Assembly: GCA_014529385.2 (NCBI GenBank)
Contig: CM043964.1
Coordinates: 138,222,529-138,286,528 of the forward strand
Reading direction: 5' to 3'
DNA: 64,000 nt
DNA from: Adiantum capillus-veneris
Lineage: Eukaryota > Streptophyta > Polypodiopsida > Polypodiales > Pteridaceae
This document shows, one piece after another, positions 55,381 through 64,000 of this stretch. The notes beneath the pieces were generated by a model that did no database searches, was not told where the DNA came from, and worked only from the letters and a program-made list of their open reading frames with translations. Positions within the stretch are counted from its first letter, which is position 1. Each line of letters begins with the position of its first letter. Made by a program: the position numbers and the translations under genes.

Positions 55381-55920
55381 CCGAGTTTATGGTAGACATG
55401 GAGGAAACTTTGCTGGATACAATCCTCATGATCAAAATATAAATGACAATAGATCGAGTGTACATCTATTTCCTATGGATCATGTATTTGGAAGCACAGT
55501 GGAGCCACATCATACAAATGATTGGTATTTAGATAGTGGTGCCACAAATCATATGACATATCATGGTGAATGGTTTGACAGAAAAGAGAATTTAGAAGAG
55601 AATGAGTTTGTCGCTACAGTTGATGATACTATGCATAGGATTATGCAGTTTGGTTCAGTTCCATTGCTAGAAAAAGACGGGACATACAACACATTGGGAG
55701 ATGTTCTATATGTGCCTTCGATCACAAAGAATTTAGCATCAGTTGCACAAATGACAGAACAAGGGTTGCAAGTCAGATTTAATCGTTATGGCTGCTTCAT
55801 AGAGGAGTTTCACAAAGGCAAACGAGGCAAGATATTGGCACGTGGAAGAAAGAAAGGTCGCTTGTTCTCATTGGAAGCTGGAGATCCATGTTTACACAAC
55901 AGTATGTATGCAAATAAATC
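55381..55920 (+). pseudogene. Element J protease
   Basis: WYLDSGATNHMTYHGEWFD is the copia protease active site, with the D-S-G intact, followed by LGDVLYVPSITKNLASVAQM, the classic downstream block. The frame is the same as the gag C-terminus (54863-56017). A 29-bp tandem duplication (55902 and 55931) then shifts the frame before integrase. Confidence 0.9.
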
Positions 55921-55932
55921 AGCCATAGTGGT

Positions 55933-56760
55933 ATGTATGCAAACAAATCAGCCACTCAAGATGATTGGGCAGAGTTATGGCATAAGAGGATTGGTCATGT
56001 TAATTTTAGAATACTAAAGTATATGCAATCAAATCAAATTGCACATGGATTACCAAAGTTTGGCAGATTGAATTTTGATCATGTTTGTGAAGCTTGTCAA
56101 TTTGGAAAGCAATCTCGTTTACCATTTCCAAAGAGGGGGAGAATTAGCCAAAGACCTTTGGAAATTGTTCATTTAGATATTTGGGGACCTTGTAATCATG
56201 CTACGCCGAATGGTTGTCAATATTTTATCACATTCATAGATGATTACAGCAGAATGACATCGGCTTACTTTCTAAAGGCAAAGTCAGAGGCATTCGAGGT
56301 ATTCTTGGAGTTCAAAGTTATGGTTGAGAAAGAGAATGGTTGTCAAATTAAATGGCTACATACAGATGGAGGGGGAGAGTACATGTCACACAGTTTTGAT
56401 GATTACTTACGTGAACAAGGCATAAGAAGACAGATTACTTGCAGATACACACCACAACAAAATGGAGTTGCTGAGAGAAAGAATAGAGTCATAGTAGAGA
56501 TTGCAAGAGCCATGACGAATGAGATGAATATGCCATTAACATATTGAGCTGAAGCAATTCATACAGCAATACACATTATGAATCGAACACCAACAACTGC
56601 CATTCATGAAATTTCACCTTATGAGAGACTTTATGGGATGAAGCCAACCGTTTCCTACATGAAAGTTTTTAGATGTGTTTGCTATGTTCATGTGCCAAAT
56701 GAAGCAAGAAAGAAGATGGAGTTAAAGGCAGTGAAGTGTATATTCTTGGGCTAACCAGTT
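55933..56760 (+). pseudogene. Element J integrase
   Basis: LWHKRIGHVNFRILKYMQ and CEACQFGKQSRLPF form the zinc-binding N-terminus. The core shows VHLDIWGPC, TFIDDYSRMTSAYFLKAK (Asp), WLHTDGGGEYMSHSF (Asp) and QQNGVAERKNRVIVEIARAM (Glu): the catalytic triad is intact. A TGA at about 56547 is followed by HTAIHIMNRTPT and the GKP-type block. Another stop follows near 56752. Confidence 0.92.
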
Positions 56761-57310
56761 GAAAAGAAAGGTTACAAGTGCTATGATCCTATGACAAGAC
56801 AAGTTTATGTCAGTCGATATGTCAGATTTTGTGAGCATGAACCATGGTATAAACCAAAGCCAGTGATGATAGAAGATGAGTATGAAGAGCAAGAGAATGT
56901 GCATCATGTTGTTGATAAGCCAGGACCATCAACAAGAACTATTTCAGGACCACATATGGCAAAGGAGAGTACAGGAAGTGTCAACCCATAGAGCAGTCGT
57001 TTGCGAGATAAGAAGCAAGACGAGAAAGGCAAGAAGAAAGTGGTTGAGGAGATTCCTAGAGATGAAAGCTTTGATGAAGAGCATGGTTTACCACATTTGA
57101 GGACACCTGGCAGTAAGCATGCTGAGAAATATGTACCCCCATATGCAAGAGTTGAAGAGAAGAGTACATCACATTTGAGAAGATCAGAGAGGGTGCGTTA
57201 TCCAGTTGATAGATTGACATACAACGGTTACATGCATACACATAATGCATACATGGTTTCACGTGTGCAACATAAAGAGCCTACATGTTTTCAAGAAGCA
57301 ATTGGAAAAT
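56761..57310 (+). pseudogene. Element J integrase-RT linker
   Basis: GYKCYDPMTRQVYVSRYVRF is the typical post-integrase block of copia. It is followed by a charged variable linker and LRRSERVRYPVDRLTYNGY, the SxRxRxP block that precedes RT. Stops at about 56990 and 57317. Confidence 0.82.
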
Positions 57311-58281
57311 CAGAATGAGAGTCATCTATGGATGATGAGATTGATTCTCTTGTGAAGAATGACACTTGGGATTTGGTTTTCTTGCCAAGTGGAAAGAAAG
57401 CAATTGGTTCAAAATGGGTATACAAAGTCAAGTGCAAGTCAGATGGTAGTGCATAAAAATACAAAGCAAGGCTTGTTGCTAAAGGTTATGCTTATTAAAC
57501 AAAAGGTCTTGATTATGATGAGACATTTAGTCCAATTGCAAAGATGACAACAATCAGATTGGTGATAGCAATGGCAAGTATGTTTGGTTGGAAGTTACGG
57601 CAAATGGATGTCGATAATGCATTCTTGAATGGTGACTTGGAAGAAGAAGTTTATATGATACATCCAGAGGGTTATCAACACACAGAGTTTCCATATTATG
57701 TGTGTAAGTTGAAGAAAGCATTGTATGGTTTGAAGCAAGAATCTAGATCTTGGTGTGAAAAGATAACCAGATTCTTGAAGAAGATTGGATTTAAACAGTC
57801 TACTATTGATCAGTCCTTGGTTTTGAAGCATGTTAATGGAGAGATCGTCGTGATTGTTATCTATGTTGATGACTTGATTCTCATTGGAAGTCATGATAAG
57901 AAAATTTTGCATGTCAAGAAGAGTTTTTTGAGAGAATTCAACATGAAGGACCTTGGTGAGTTTAGATATTTTTTGGAAATTAAAATTGTCGACACTTTAT
58001 CAGGAATTTGGATGATACAAAGACAATACGCATTGGATATTCTTGAGAAGTATGGAATGACAACGTGCAAACCGGTTGATACACCTCTTGGTCAAAATGT
58101 GAAGTTGATTGATGATGGACATTACATTGAAGATATCACTATGTATCACAAGATGGTTGGAAGTCTTATTTACTTGACAATAACATGGCCATATTTGAGT
58201 TATGCAGTGGGTGTTGTGAGTCAATTCATGCAAAAGCCGTGTAAAAGTCATCTTGATGCAGTGAGACGGATTATAAGATAA
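57311..58281 (+). pseudogene. Element J reverse transcriptase
   Basis: NDTWDLVFLPSGKKAIGSKW and VYKVKCKSDGS open the RT. After stops come LVAKGYAY, then a 245-codon open frame (57544-58281): MDVDNAFLNGDLEEEVYMIH, CKLKKALYGLKQESRSWCEK, VIYVDDLILIGS (catalytic YVDD intact) and FLREFNMKDLGEFRYFL. The family's GLKQ-PR-W block here reads QESRSW. Confidence 0.93.
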
Positions 58282-58827
58282 GTGAAAGCCACTGTCAGTT
58301 ATGGAATGTTTCATGAAAAGAATGGGAAGCTTTGTCTTTGTGGTTACACTGATGCAAATTGGGCAGGAGATTTTATGGATAGAAGATCTACAAGTGGTTA
58401 TGCATTTTCCATTGGCAATGGTATGATAAGTTGGAGTAGCAAGAAGCAATTAATTGTAGCATTATCAAGTACAAAAGCTGAATATCGTGGAGCAGCTTTG
58501 GCAGCATGTGAAGAGTCATGGTTGAGAGTATTTATGGTAGACTTTGGTTTTGACAATCTTGACAGTGTCATTATATATTGGGACAATATTAGCAGCATCA
58601 TGTTGGCAAAGAATCCAGTTTACCATGCTTGCACCAAACACATTGAAGTACATTATCACTTCATTAGAGAAAAAGTTTTGGCAGGTGAGATTGATTTGGT
58701 GTATGTGAAGACAAATGATCAAGTTGCGGATATATTTACAAAAGCTCTTGGAAAGGAGAAGTTTTGCTACTTTCGTGAAGCATTGGGAATCCATCATATG
58801 CAAGCTCATTCTGAGCTTGAAGGGGAG
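58282..58827 (+). pseudogene. Element J RNase H and 3' end
   Basis: LCGYTDANWAGDFMDRRSTS (first Asp), SSKKQLIVALSSTKAEYRGA (Glu) and IIYWDNISSIMLAKNPVYHA (Asp) are intact blocks. VADIFTKALGKEKF precedes the C-terminus (LEGEC, TGA about 58833). A TAA near 58280 separates it from RT. The polypurine tract AAGGGGAG (58820-58827) precedes the LTR. Confidence 0.93.
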
Positions 58828-59068
58828 TGTTGAAGAATATGATGTTAAAGAATATGTCCGTTGTGCTATGGGCGGTCGAACACTGACTATACTATGTTGT
58901 AAATATACTTTGGATAATAGTTCAAAATGAAGGAGAGTGAGATCAGCACGTTGAATGGCTGTTGTAGGGTAATGATTGTGTGTGTGTGTGTGTGTGTGTG
59001 TCTCGATGTGTGTTAGTATGTGTGTGTAGTCTTCTTTCCTACCTTCTCCATCACCTATGCACTCTACA
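58828..59068 (+). repeat. Element J 3' LTR
   Basis: 241 bp, TGTTGAAGAATATGATG through CACTCTACA. It differs from the 5' LTR by scattered changes and a longer TG tract (58979-59000). Confidence 0.95.
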
Positions 59069-59928
59069 GGAGCTGGGCTGGTTACTATTTCACTATATTT
59101 GAAACATACTTTGGAGCATGTTTTGAATGCAACAGCTTTGGACACTTTGCCAAGGATTACCCCTTGAACTCTAATGGTACTGCAGCTCCGGCAGCACAGG
59201 GCCCTAGTAAAATGGAAATCCTGATGGAAGGGCTAGAGAAGCAAAGAGGCAGTAACGAAGTTGCAAATGAAGGAAGGATAAAGGAGGTATGGTAGGTGAC
59301 AAAATAGATATGAAGATGCAGGGAAAGGTTGTGGAGGAATAGATTCCCATACAATAAACTTCCAAAGATGCAGGAAATAATAACAGGATCATTACTCCCA
59401 CTGCTACCCCGAAATTTATGACAGTGACAACGGTACGGCTGTTCAAGTCCCTGGTCTGAAAAGAGCCAAAAGGGTGAAGCTAGTGGCAAGAGACTCCAAA
59501 GTGCTTCAAGTCATGAGAACACTTGAGGTGAAAGGATCTAATCCATCCTCCACCCCTGTGAAAGGTGGGGGGGTTCAGTGTCCCACTACACAATCCATTT
59601 GCAGCACTGCAAGAAAAGCAATCCCTTGACTTGGAACCCCCGGATTCTCTTGAGACCAAGATGAGAGGGGGGGGGGGGGGGGGGGGGATGATTTGGATGT
59701 TGAAGAATACGTTCCTCTGTCACAATGAACCCCTCATTACTAATGGATTTTCTCACTATCCAATCTTGGAATGTAAAGGGGTTGAAAACCCGTAAGAAGA
59801 GTACTCTATTCTGGGAGGAAATGAAAAAGGAGAAGACAATCAACTGTAAAGGTGAGAAGGGGGCGGGGGGGGGGGGGGGGGAGGGGGATGATTTGGATGC
59901 TGAAGAATACGTTCCTTTGTCACAATGA
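59069..59928 (+). pseudogene. LINE K ORF1, right part (zinc knuckle and tail)
   Basis: ACFECNSFGHFAKDYP is a CCHC knuckle whose last Cys is Tyr. It follows the DUF4283 part once copia J is removed. The tail is low-complexity and ends DLDAEEYVPLSQ with TGA (59926-59928), 14 bases before the ORF2 start. The tail exists twice because of a 200-bp duplication (first TGA 59726-59728). Frameshifts and stops intervene. Confidence 0.72.
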
Positions 59929-60055
59929 ACCCCTCATTACTAATGGAGTTGCTCACTGTCCAATCTTGGAATGTAAAGGGGTTGAAAACCAGTAAGAAGA
60001 GTACTCTATTCTGGGAGGAAATAAAAAAGGAGAAGACAGTCAACTGCTGGGCCAT
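59655..60055 (+). repeat. 200-bp tandem duplication at the LINE K ORF1/ORF2 junction
   Basis: From the G tract (59667-59687, 21 G; second copy 59865-59881, 17 G after GGGGGC) through GATGATTTGGATG, CACAATGAACCCCTCATTAC, TCCAATCTTGGAATGTAAAG and CTGGGAGGAAAT-AAAAAGG, the second copy follows the first at exactly 200 bases. Each copy holds the ORF1 stop and an ORF2 start. Confidence 0.92.
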
Positions 60056-60760
60056 CTAGGAACACCAGTTAGATGCCCATAGCAAGAGAAAGCAAGTGCT
60101 AGGAAAGAAAGTGATATTATATGGAGAAGGAAGTAACGGTTTCAGTGGCGTCCTCAGCATTGCGGACAGCGAATTGGACCCGAAGTTGGTTCTTAACCAC
60201 CCATCCTGCAGAATCGTGGGGATTAGAATAAGATGGGAAGGGCATCCCTTCACTATTGTGAATGTGTAAGGCCCTTGCAATGCAAAAGAGAGAGCTAAAC
60301 TATAGATGCATCTCAGAGATACTCCTATTGACGATGAGTGGTTGCTGGTTGGTGACTTCAATATGGTAGAAAAGAGCAGGGATAGAACAAGTTCCTCCAG
60401 TATGCTGGCTGGCTCGGAAAGGTCTGAATGACAAAGTTTGTGCAAAAAGTGGACGATGATCGACTTATGGGAAATTGGCCCATGGAACAACATGCCTAGG
60501 TTCACCTACACAAGCCTCCAACATGCCCGCACTGCCTCCAGGCTGGACAGATGCTATTGCTCACACCAAGCTGACTAGATACCCTCGTTGATGGAGATGA
60601 AGGTAGTCCCAACAAAAAGCATCTCGGTCACATACCTCTACACATACATTTTAAAAAGAATACAGGGGAGGAGCAGACTCCAAGAGGAGGGAAAAAATTG
60701 TTGGTAACAGGGGCACACCTATACAAAGACCCTATTTTTAGGAATCTAACCAAGAAAGCA
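59943..60760 (+). pseudogene. LINE K ORF2: AP-endonuclease domain
   Basis: ATG 59943 gives MELLTVQSWNVKGLKTSKKS, the usual start of plant L1 ORF2 (S-W-N). Blocks present: EHQLDAHSKRK (Glu region after a stop), GFSGVLSIADSEL, WLLVGDFNMVEKSRD (Asp/Asn), MPRFTYTS and SRLDRCYCS. The last S-D-H block reads LGH-IPLHIHFKK, so it is degraded. In-frame TAG codons near 60057, 60267 and 60300 inactivate it. Confidence 0.85.
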
Positions 60761-62240
60761 CTAGGTAAGCTCAAAAAAGATGTCGACCTCAACAAACACA
60801 ATGCGTGGGACCTCTCTACTTGTAGCATCTAGAAAGCAATCAAAACCTTGGGCCCCCAAATCAAGAAAGTTAGGGAGGTACACCTTCTGCATCTTATAGT
60901 GGAGGTACAATTGCTTACCTCCAAAAAAACCAATGGGCTTGCTACTGAGGATGAGCACAAATGATGGCTCGAAGCCAAATCTAACCTTGCCAATGAGAAG
61001 TTGGAAGATATTAGAAAGGCAAGTCTTCTTTCCAAGGAGACTTTCCTTCAAGCTGAAACCTCTAATCAAGCTCATTTTTTTAGGGATTCAAAAATCAAGA
61101 AGAGCCGAGGCCACGTCCGCTCGCTCTATGATGAGAAAGGGACAATAGTTCATAACCACAATGAGATGGCTGGTCTGATGCTGAACTATCTTAGTCAAAT
61201 CATTGGACGGCCAGAGATCCAGTCCCAAGAAGTGGAAGAAGCCAGAGGATCCTTACTTCAGAGTGTCAAGAAGAAGATTCCCCACTCAGAAGCTAGTTTC
61301 TTGGAAAGGGAATTTACCGAAGACGAATGTTCACTAGCATTGCAAGCCCTTGGTAAGGAAAAGTCCCCTGGCTAGGATGGGATGACGGTGGAATTCTATA
61401 GAGGATTTTGGGATGATCTCAAGGTCCCAATCATAAGGATGGTTAATCAAGCCATTGTTGAAGGGTCGTTGGAGGTAAGTTTAAAGAGACGGCTTATCAA
61501 ACCCATCCCCAAACAGATCTGTTGTTCACAACTGAAAGACTGGTGCCCTATAACAATCATATTGGTGGCCTACAAAATTATTGCTAAAGCTGTAGCCCTC
61601 AGACTAGCCCCCTTACTAACCAAGATCATCTCTCCCCATCAACATGGGTTCATCAAAGGAAGGTCCATTTATGATAACATCTTGGCAGGAATGGTGTGCA
61701 TCGAGTACGCAACATAGAAGCCGTCATGGAAGCTCTGGGATTTGGGCCGCACCTATGTTGTCTGGTAAGTGTACTGGGAGCTGGAAGCCAGTCGGAGCTC
61801 CTGTTCAACGATAGAATTGTGGGCTCTTTTAAGGTCAAAAGGTCTATTAAGCAGGGCTGCCCTCTGGCCCCCCTACATTTTGCCATAGGATCACATCCTT
61901 TAATCACGACACTCGAAGCTAGTGTGGAACAAGGGGAGTTGCAAGGCCTGGCTTTGCCAGGAAATAGTCAACTCCTAGCAAAACTTTTTGCAGACGATTC
62001 TCTCCTCTTCTTGAAGGCGTGCCCTCAGGTCATCAGGAAAGCTCTGGAGATTGTACAAATATTTTCAGTAGCTTCCGGGTCCTAGTGTAATATAGAGAAG
62101 TCAAGGCTGATCTCCCTATCGGAAAATGACTCATTTGACCCTTTTGACTGGTCGGGGGAGATTGTCAAAAAAGCAAATATCTTCAGACATCTGGGAGTCC
62201 CCCTTGGGGGTGGACGTAACTTACAAGCAATGATTTGAGT
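60761..62240 (+). pseudogene. LINE K ORF2: reverse transcriptase
   Basis: SKETFLQAETSNQAHFFRDS and GHVRSLYDEKGTIVHNHNEM form the pre-RT linker. The palm shows ALGKEKSPG with D-G-M-TVEFYRGFWDDL, LIKPIPKQ, CPITIILVAYKIIAKAVALR, HGFIKGRSIYDNIL, then after a frameshift SIKQGCPLAPLHFAI and LFADDSLLFLKA (catalytic Asp pair intact). NIEKSRLISLS and FRHLGVPLGGGR close the domain. A deletion near 61715 appears to have removed the block between DNIL and ALGFG. Confidence 0.9.
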
Positions 62241-63756
62241 GGATGCTTGAAAAAATCAAAACAAAAATGAGTAGGTGGGAGTATGCTCTTCTCCCATTCC
62301 CAAGTCGAATAAAAGTGATAAATACTTTATGCTTCCTTATATTGCCTTCACTAGCCCACTTCTCAAGATGGCTAAGTGTCACTGGAAAGAGTTCTTAAAA
62401 CTAGTGAAAAGGTTTTTATGGAAAAACAACATGAAATCCTCCAGACCATGGCAATGGGCCCGTTGGGAATCAATTGCTCGGCCGGGGAATCAAGGAGGCC
62501 TCAAAATTCTGAACCCTGTGGCACATGCAGAAGCTTCTTGCACCAAATTTGTTGTTTCCTTGGCTAAACAGGATCAAGTTTGGACTATCATGATTAAAAA
62601 TATGATGGAAGCAGCTAAACTTGGCATGAAAGGTGGAATGTGGAGAGGGGTGGTGGTTCATGACAAGCTGTTAGCCCCGATGTGGGACTACCCTAAGAAT
62701 GGGGGGCAGCTCAGGAGAATTGGTAAGAGAATGCAATAGAGCAGCAGGAGTCTTAAAAGTGTGTGTGTGGGGGGGGGGGGGGGGGGGGGGGGAAACCAGA
62801 TACTTCAAGAACTCCATTCTACATTGGTCCCCCTGGATTTCCAAAGTTATTTAACCGCCACAAATTCCCTATTTGGATAGAGACAACCAGGAAGCTGTGT
62901 AATAAGGGTTTGAATCAACTGAGACACTTCTGGGATAGTGACAACAAGAGTTGGAAAACCATTGACCTTCTGGTTACCCAGTACCAATTGAATAGCTTGG
63001 AGGTCTTGCTGGTCCACAAAGTGATGAAAGAGCTTGACAATATAGTGATGCCTATCTGTGATTTGGAGTTTGACTGGAATGCCTAGACATGGTCTGGAAG
63101 CAGTCTCTTATGGAAACCCCATCCTAAAGACATCTACCATACAATGATGCATAAGAAGAATTGCTCTAGCCCCCTTAACAAGATATGGAAAAAACAATGG
63201 GCGGAGGAAAGGTGGGAGCAAGTAATGGAGAACATCTGGAAGCCAAAGGTTCCGCAACACATGGAGTTATTCTTATGGAAGGTAATTTGGGGTGCTCTAC
63301 TAACGGGGGTGAAGATTCAGGAAAGAGGGATTGGGTCAGATCGATGCTTGGGGTGCAGGGTGGCTAGTGAAGATCTGGCCCACCTCTTCATGGATTGCCC
63401 AACTATCAAAGGCCTCGCAAGGAAAATATGCAAGTGGGTCCAAAGAAGATGGAAAATTGGTTTTTACAAGACTAATCTATTCCTTGGAGGGAAGAATTCA
63501 AGTGGTCATGCCATCCTCATCAGCACTCAAATCATCAGGTGCTTCATCCTACATAATATATGGCAGACAAGGAACCCGCCATGTGTTTGAAGGAGGTCTT
63601 GAGGTGGCAAGCTTCGTAGAAATTATACAAGAAAGCAAAGCGCTAATATGGACGCTCGAACGCAAGCAACAATCGGAGGATTGGTCTAGGACTACTTGTG
63701 CCTTGTTGTCAGGAGAGGGCATGCCTAGGACGGGGGATAATCTTGGCTATCGGTAA
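62241..63756 (+). pseudogene. LINE K ORF2: connection and zf-RVT C-terminus
   Basis: MAKCHWKEFLKLVKRFLWKN and WARWESIARPGNQGGLKIL are the thumb/connection blocks. A 24-nt G tract (62769-62792) interrupts the frame. The end shows KVPQHMELFLWKVIWGALLT and RCLGCRVASEDLAHLFMDCP, the zf-RVT motif with Cys, Cys, His and Cys in place, then FILHNIWQTRNPP. Stops are scattered. Confidence 0.88.
62769..62792 (+). repeat. Poly-G tract, 24 nt
   Basis: Preceded by a GT run; it lies in the LINE K ORF2 connection region. Confidence 0.95.
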
Positions 63757-63957
63757 TTAAAAGATCTCAGAAGAACATGATAATGGACCTTATGTATCAA
63801 GGATAAATTGGTTGGGATGGCTGCCCTGATAGCCGGTGTAATTTGGGTCCCTGGCTGATGTCATGGCTCAATAGGAGCATGACAAGACCTTGTAACTATT
63901 TTGGTTGATTAATATAATTCACTCACAATTGTGAGTTTTGCTATTTAAAAAAAAAAG
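63757..63957 (+). other. LINE K 3' UTR and poly-A tail
   Basis: About 190 bases after ORF2 contain a small perfect palindrome (CTCACAATTGTGAG) at about 63920, then a run of 11 A (about 63947-63957). This is the expected 3' end of a LINE. A target duplication could not be found because the 5' end is uncertain. Bases 63958-64000 are flank. Confidence 0.7.
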
Positions 63958-64000
63958 GTTTTTATTTTTCCTCGCAGTTTCACAAACAAGAGGGTACTAT

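Larger units (their letters stand above)
53297..59068 (+). mobile_element. Element J: Ty1/copia retrotransposon inside LINE K
   Basis: 5,772 bp with LTRs of 232 bp (53297-53528) and 241 bp (58828-59068), a tRNA-Met primer site, gag, protease, integrase, RT, RNase H (copia order), and a perfect 5-bp target duplication GGAGC (53292-53296 and 59069-59073). The interrupted LINE ORF1 rejoins when J is removed. A few stops and frameshifts make the polyprotein inactive, but it is the most complete autonomous-type element in the window. Confidence 0.95.

Overview
The window looks like repeat-rich plant nuclear DNA. It holds Ty1/copia and Ty3/gypsy LTR retrotransposons with plant-type primer-binding sites (initiator tRNA-Met and tRNA-Asp), plant L1-type LINEs with a DUF4283-like ORF1 and a zf-RVT tail, a chromovirus, and long CA, GA and CT microsatellites and G/C homopolymers. 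I found no intact host gene, tRNA or rRNA. The species cannot be named from what is visible. Almost every reading frame is broken by stops or frameshifts.

Layout. (1) 1-935 is the 3' end of a copia element (C); its 3' LTR is split at 935 and resumes at 24098-24161. (2) Inside it sits element A (936-24092, 5-bp target duplication GTTGT), a non-autonomous Athila/Tat-like element with a tRNA-Asp primer site, a gag remnant and a coiled-coil second ORF, but no polymerase. (3) Inside the 5' LTR of A sits chromovirus B (1829-15284; target duplication CACGG/CGCGG). (4) Inside the 3' LTR of B sit a 4.8-kb DNA-transposon-like insert D (9636-14470, flanked by a 10-bp direct repeat) and a ~287-bp insert E. 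(5) 24.17-28.49 kb holds rearranged LINE pieces (L), including an inverted endonuclease domain. (6) 28.49-31.69 kb is a minus-strand copia relic (I). (7) 31.7-34.0 kb is a Tat/Athila-like pol relic (G) with a retropepsin-like domain downstream of integrase. (8) 34.0-36.6 kb and 48.2-51.1 kb look like the two halves of another A-like element (H), split by element F (36647-48162). F has complete ends, LTRs of 956 and 953 bp, a perfect tRNA-Asp primer site, gag and protease, lacks RT and integrase, and carries a captured fragment of a host DEAD-box RNA helicase. (9) 51.0-52.3 kb is an unrecognised minus-strand relic, followed by a CT-rich satellite-like block. (10) 53.1-63.96 kb is an L1-type LINE (K) whose ORF1 is split by copia element J (53297-59068, perfect target duplication GGAGC).

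Most notable result. The leaders of A, F and H each carry several copies of their own near-perfect palindrome of 18-24 bp. The three palindromes differ in sequence, but all have a CGCG centre (often decayed as expected for methylated CpG) and recur at similar spacings, about 270-294 bp with occasional 113-125 bp steps. A and F also carry a partial copy in their LTRs. This looks like a conserved architecture with element-specific sequence, as expected for a cis-acting packaging, dimerisation or protein-binding system in these non-autonomous elements. The function is inferred.
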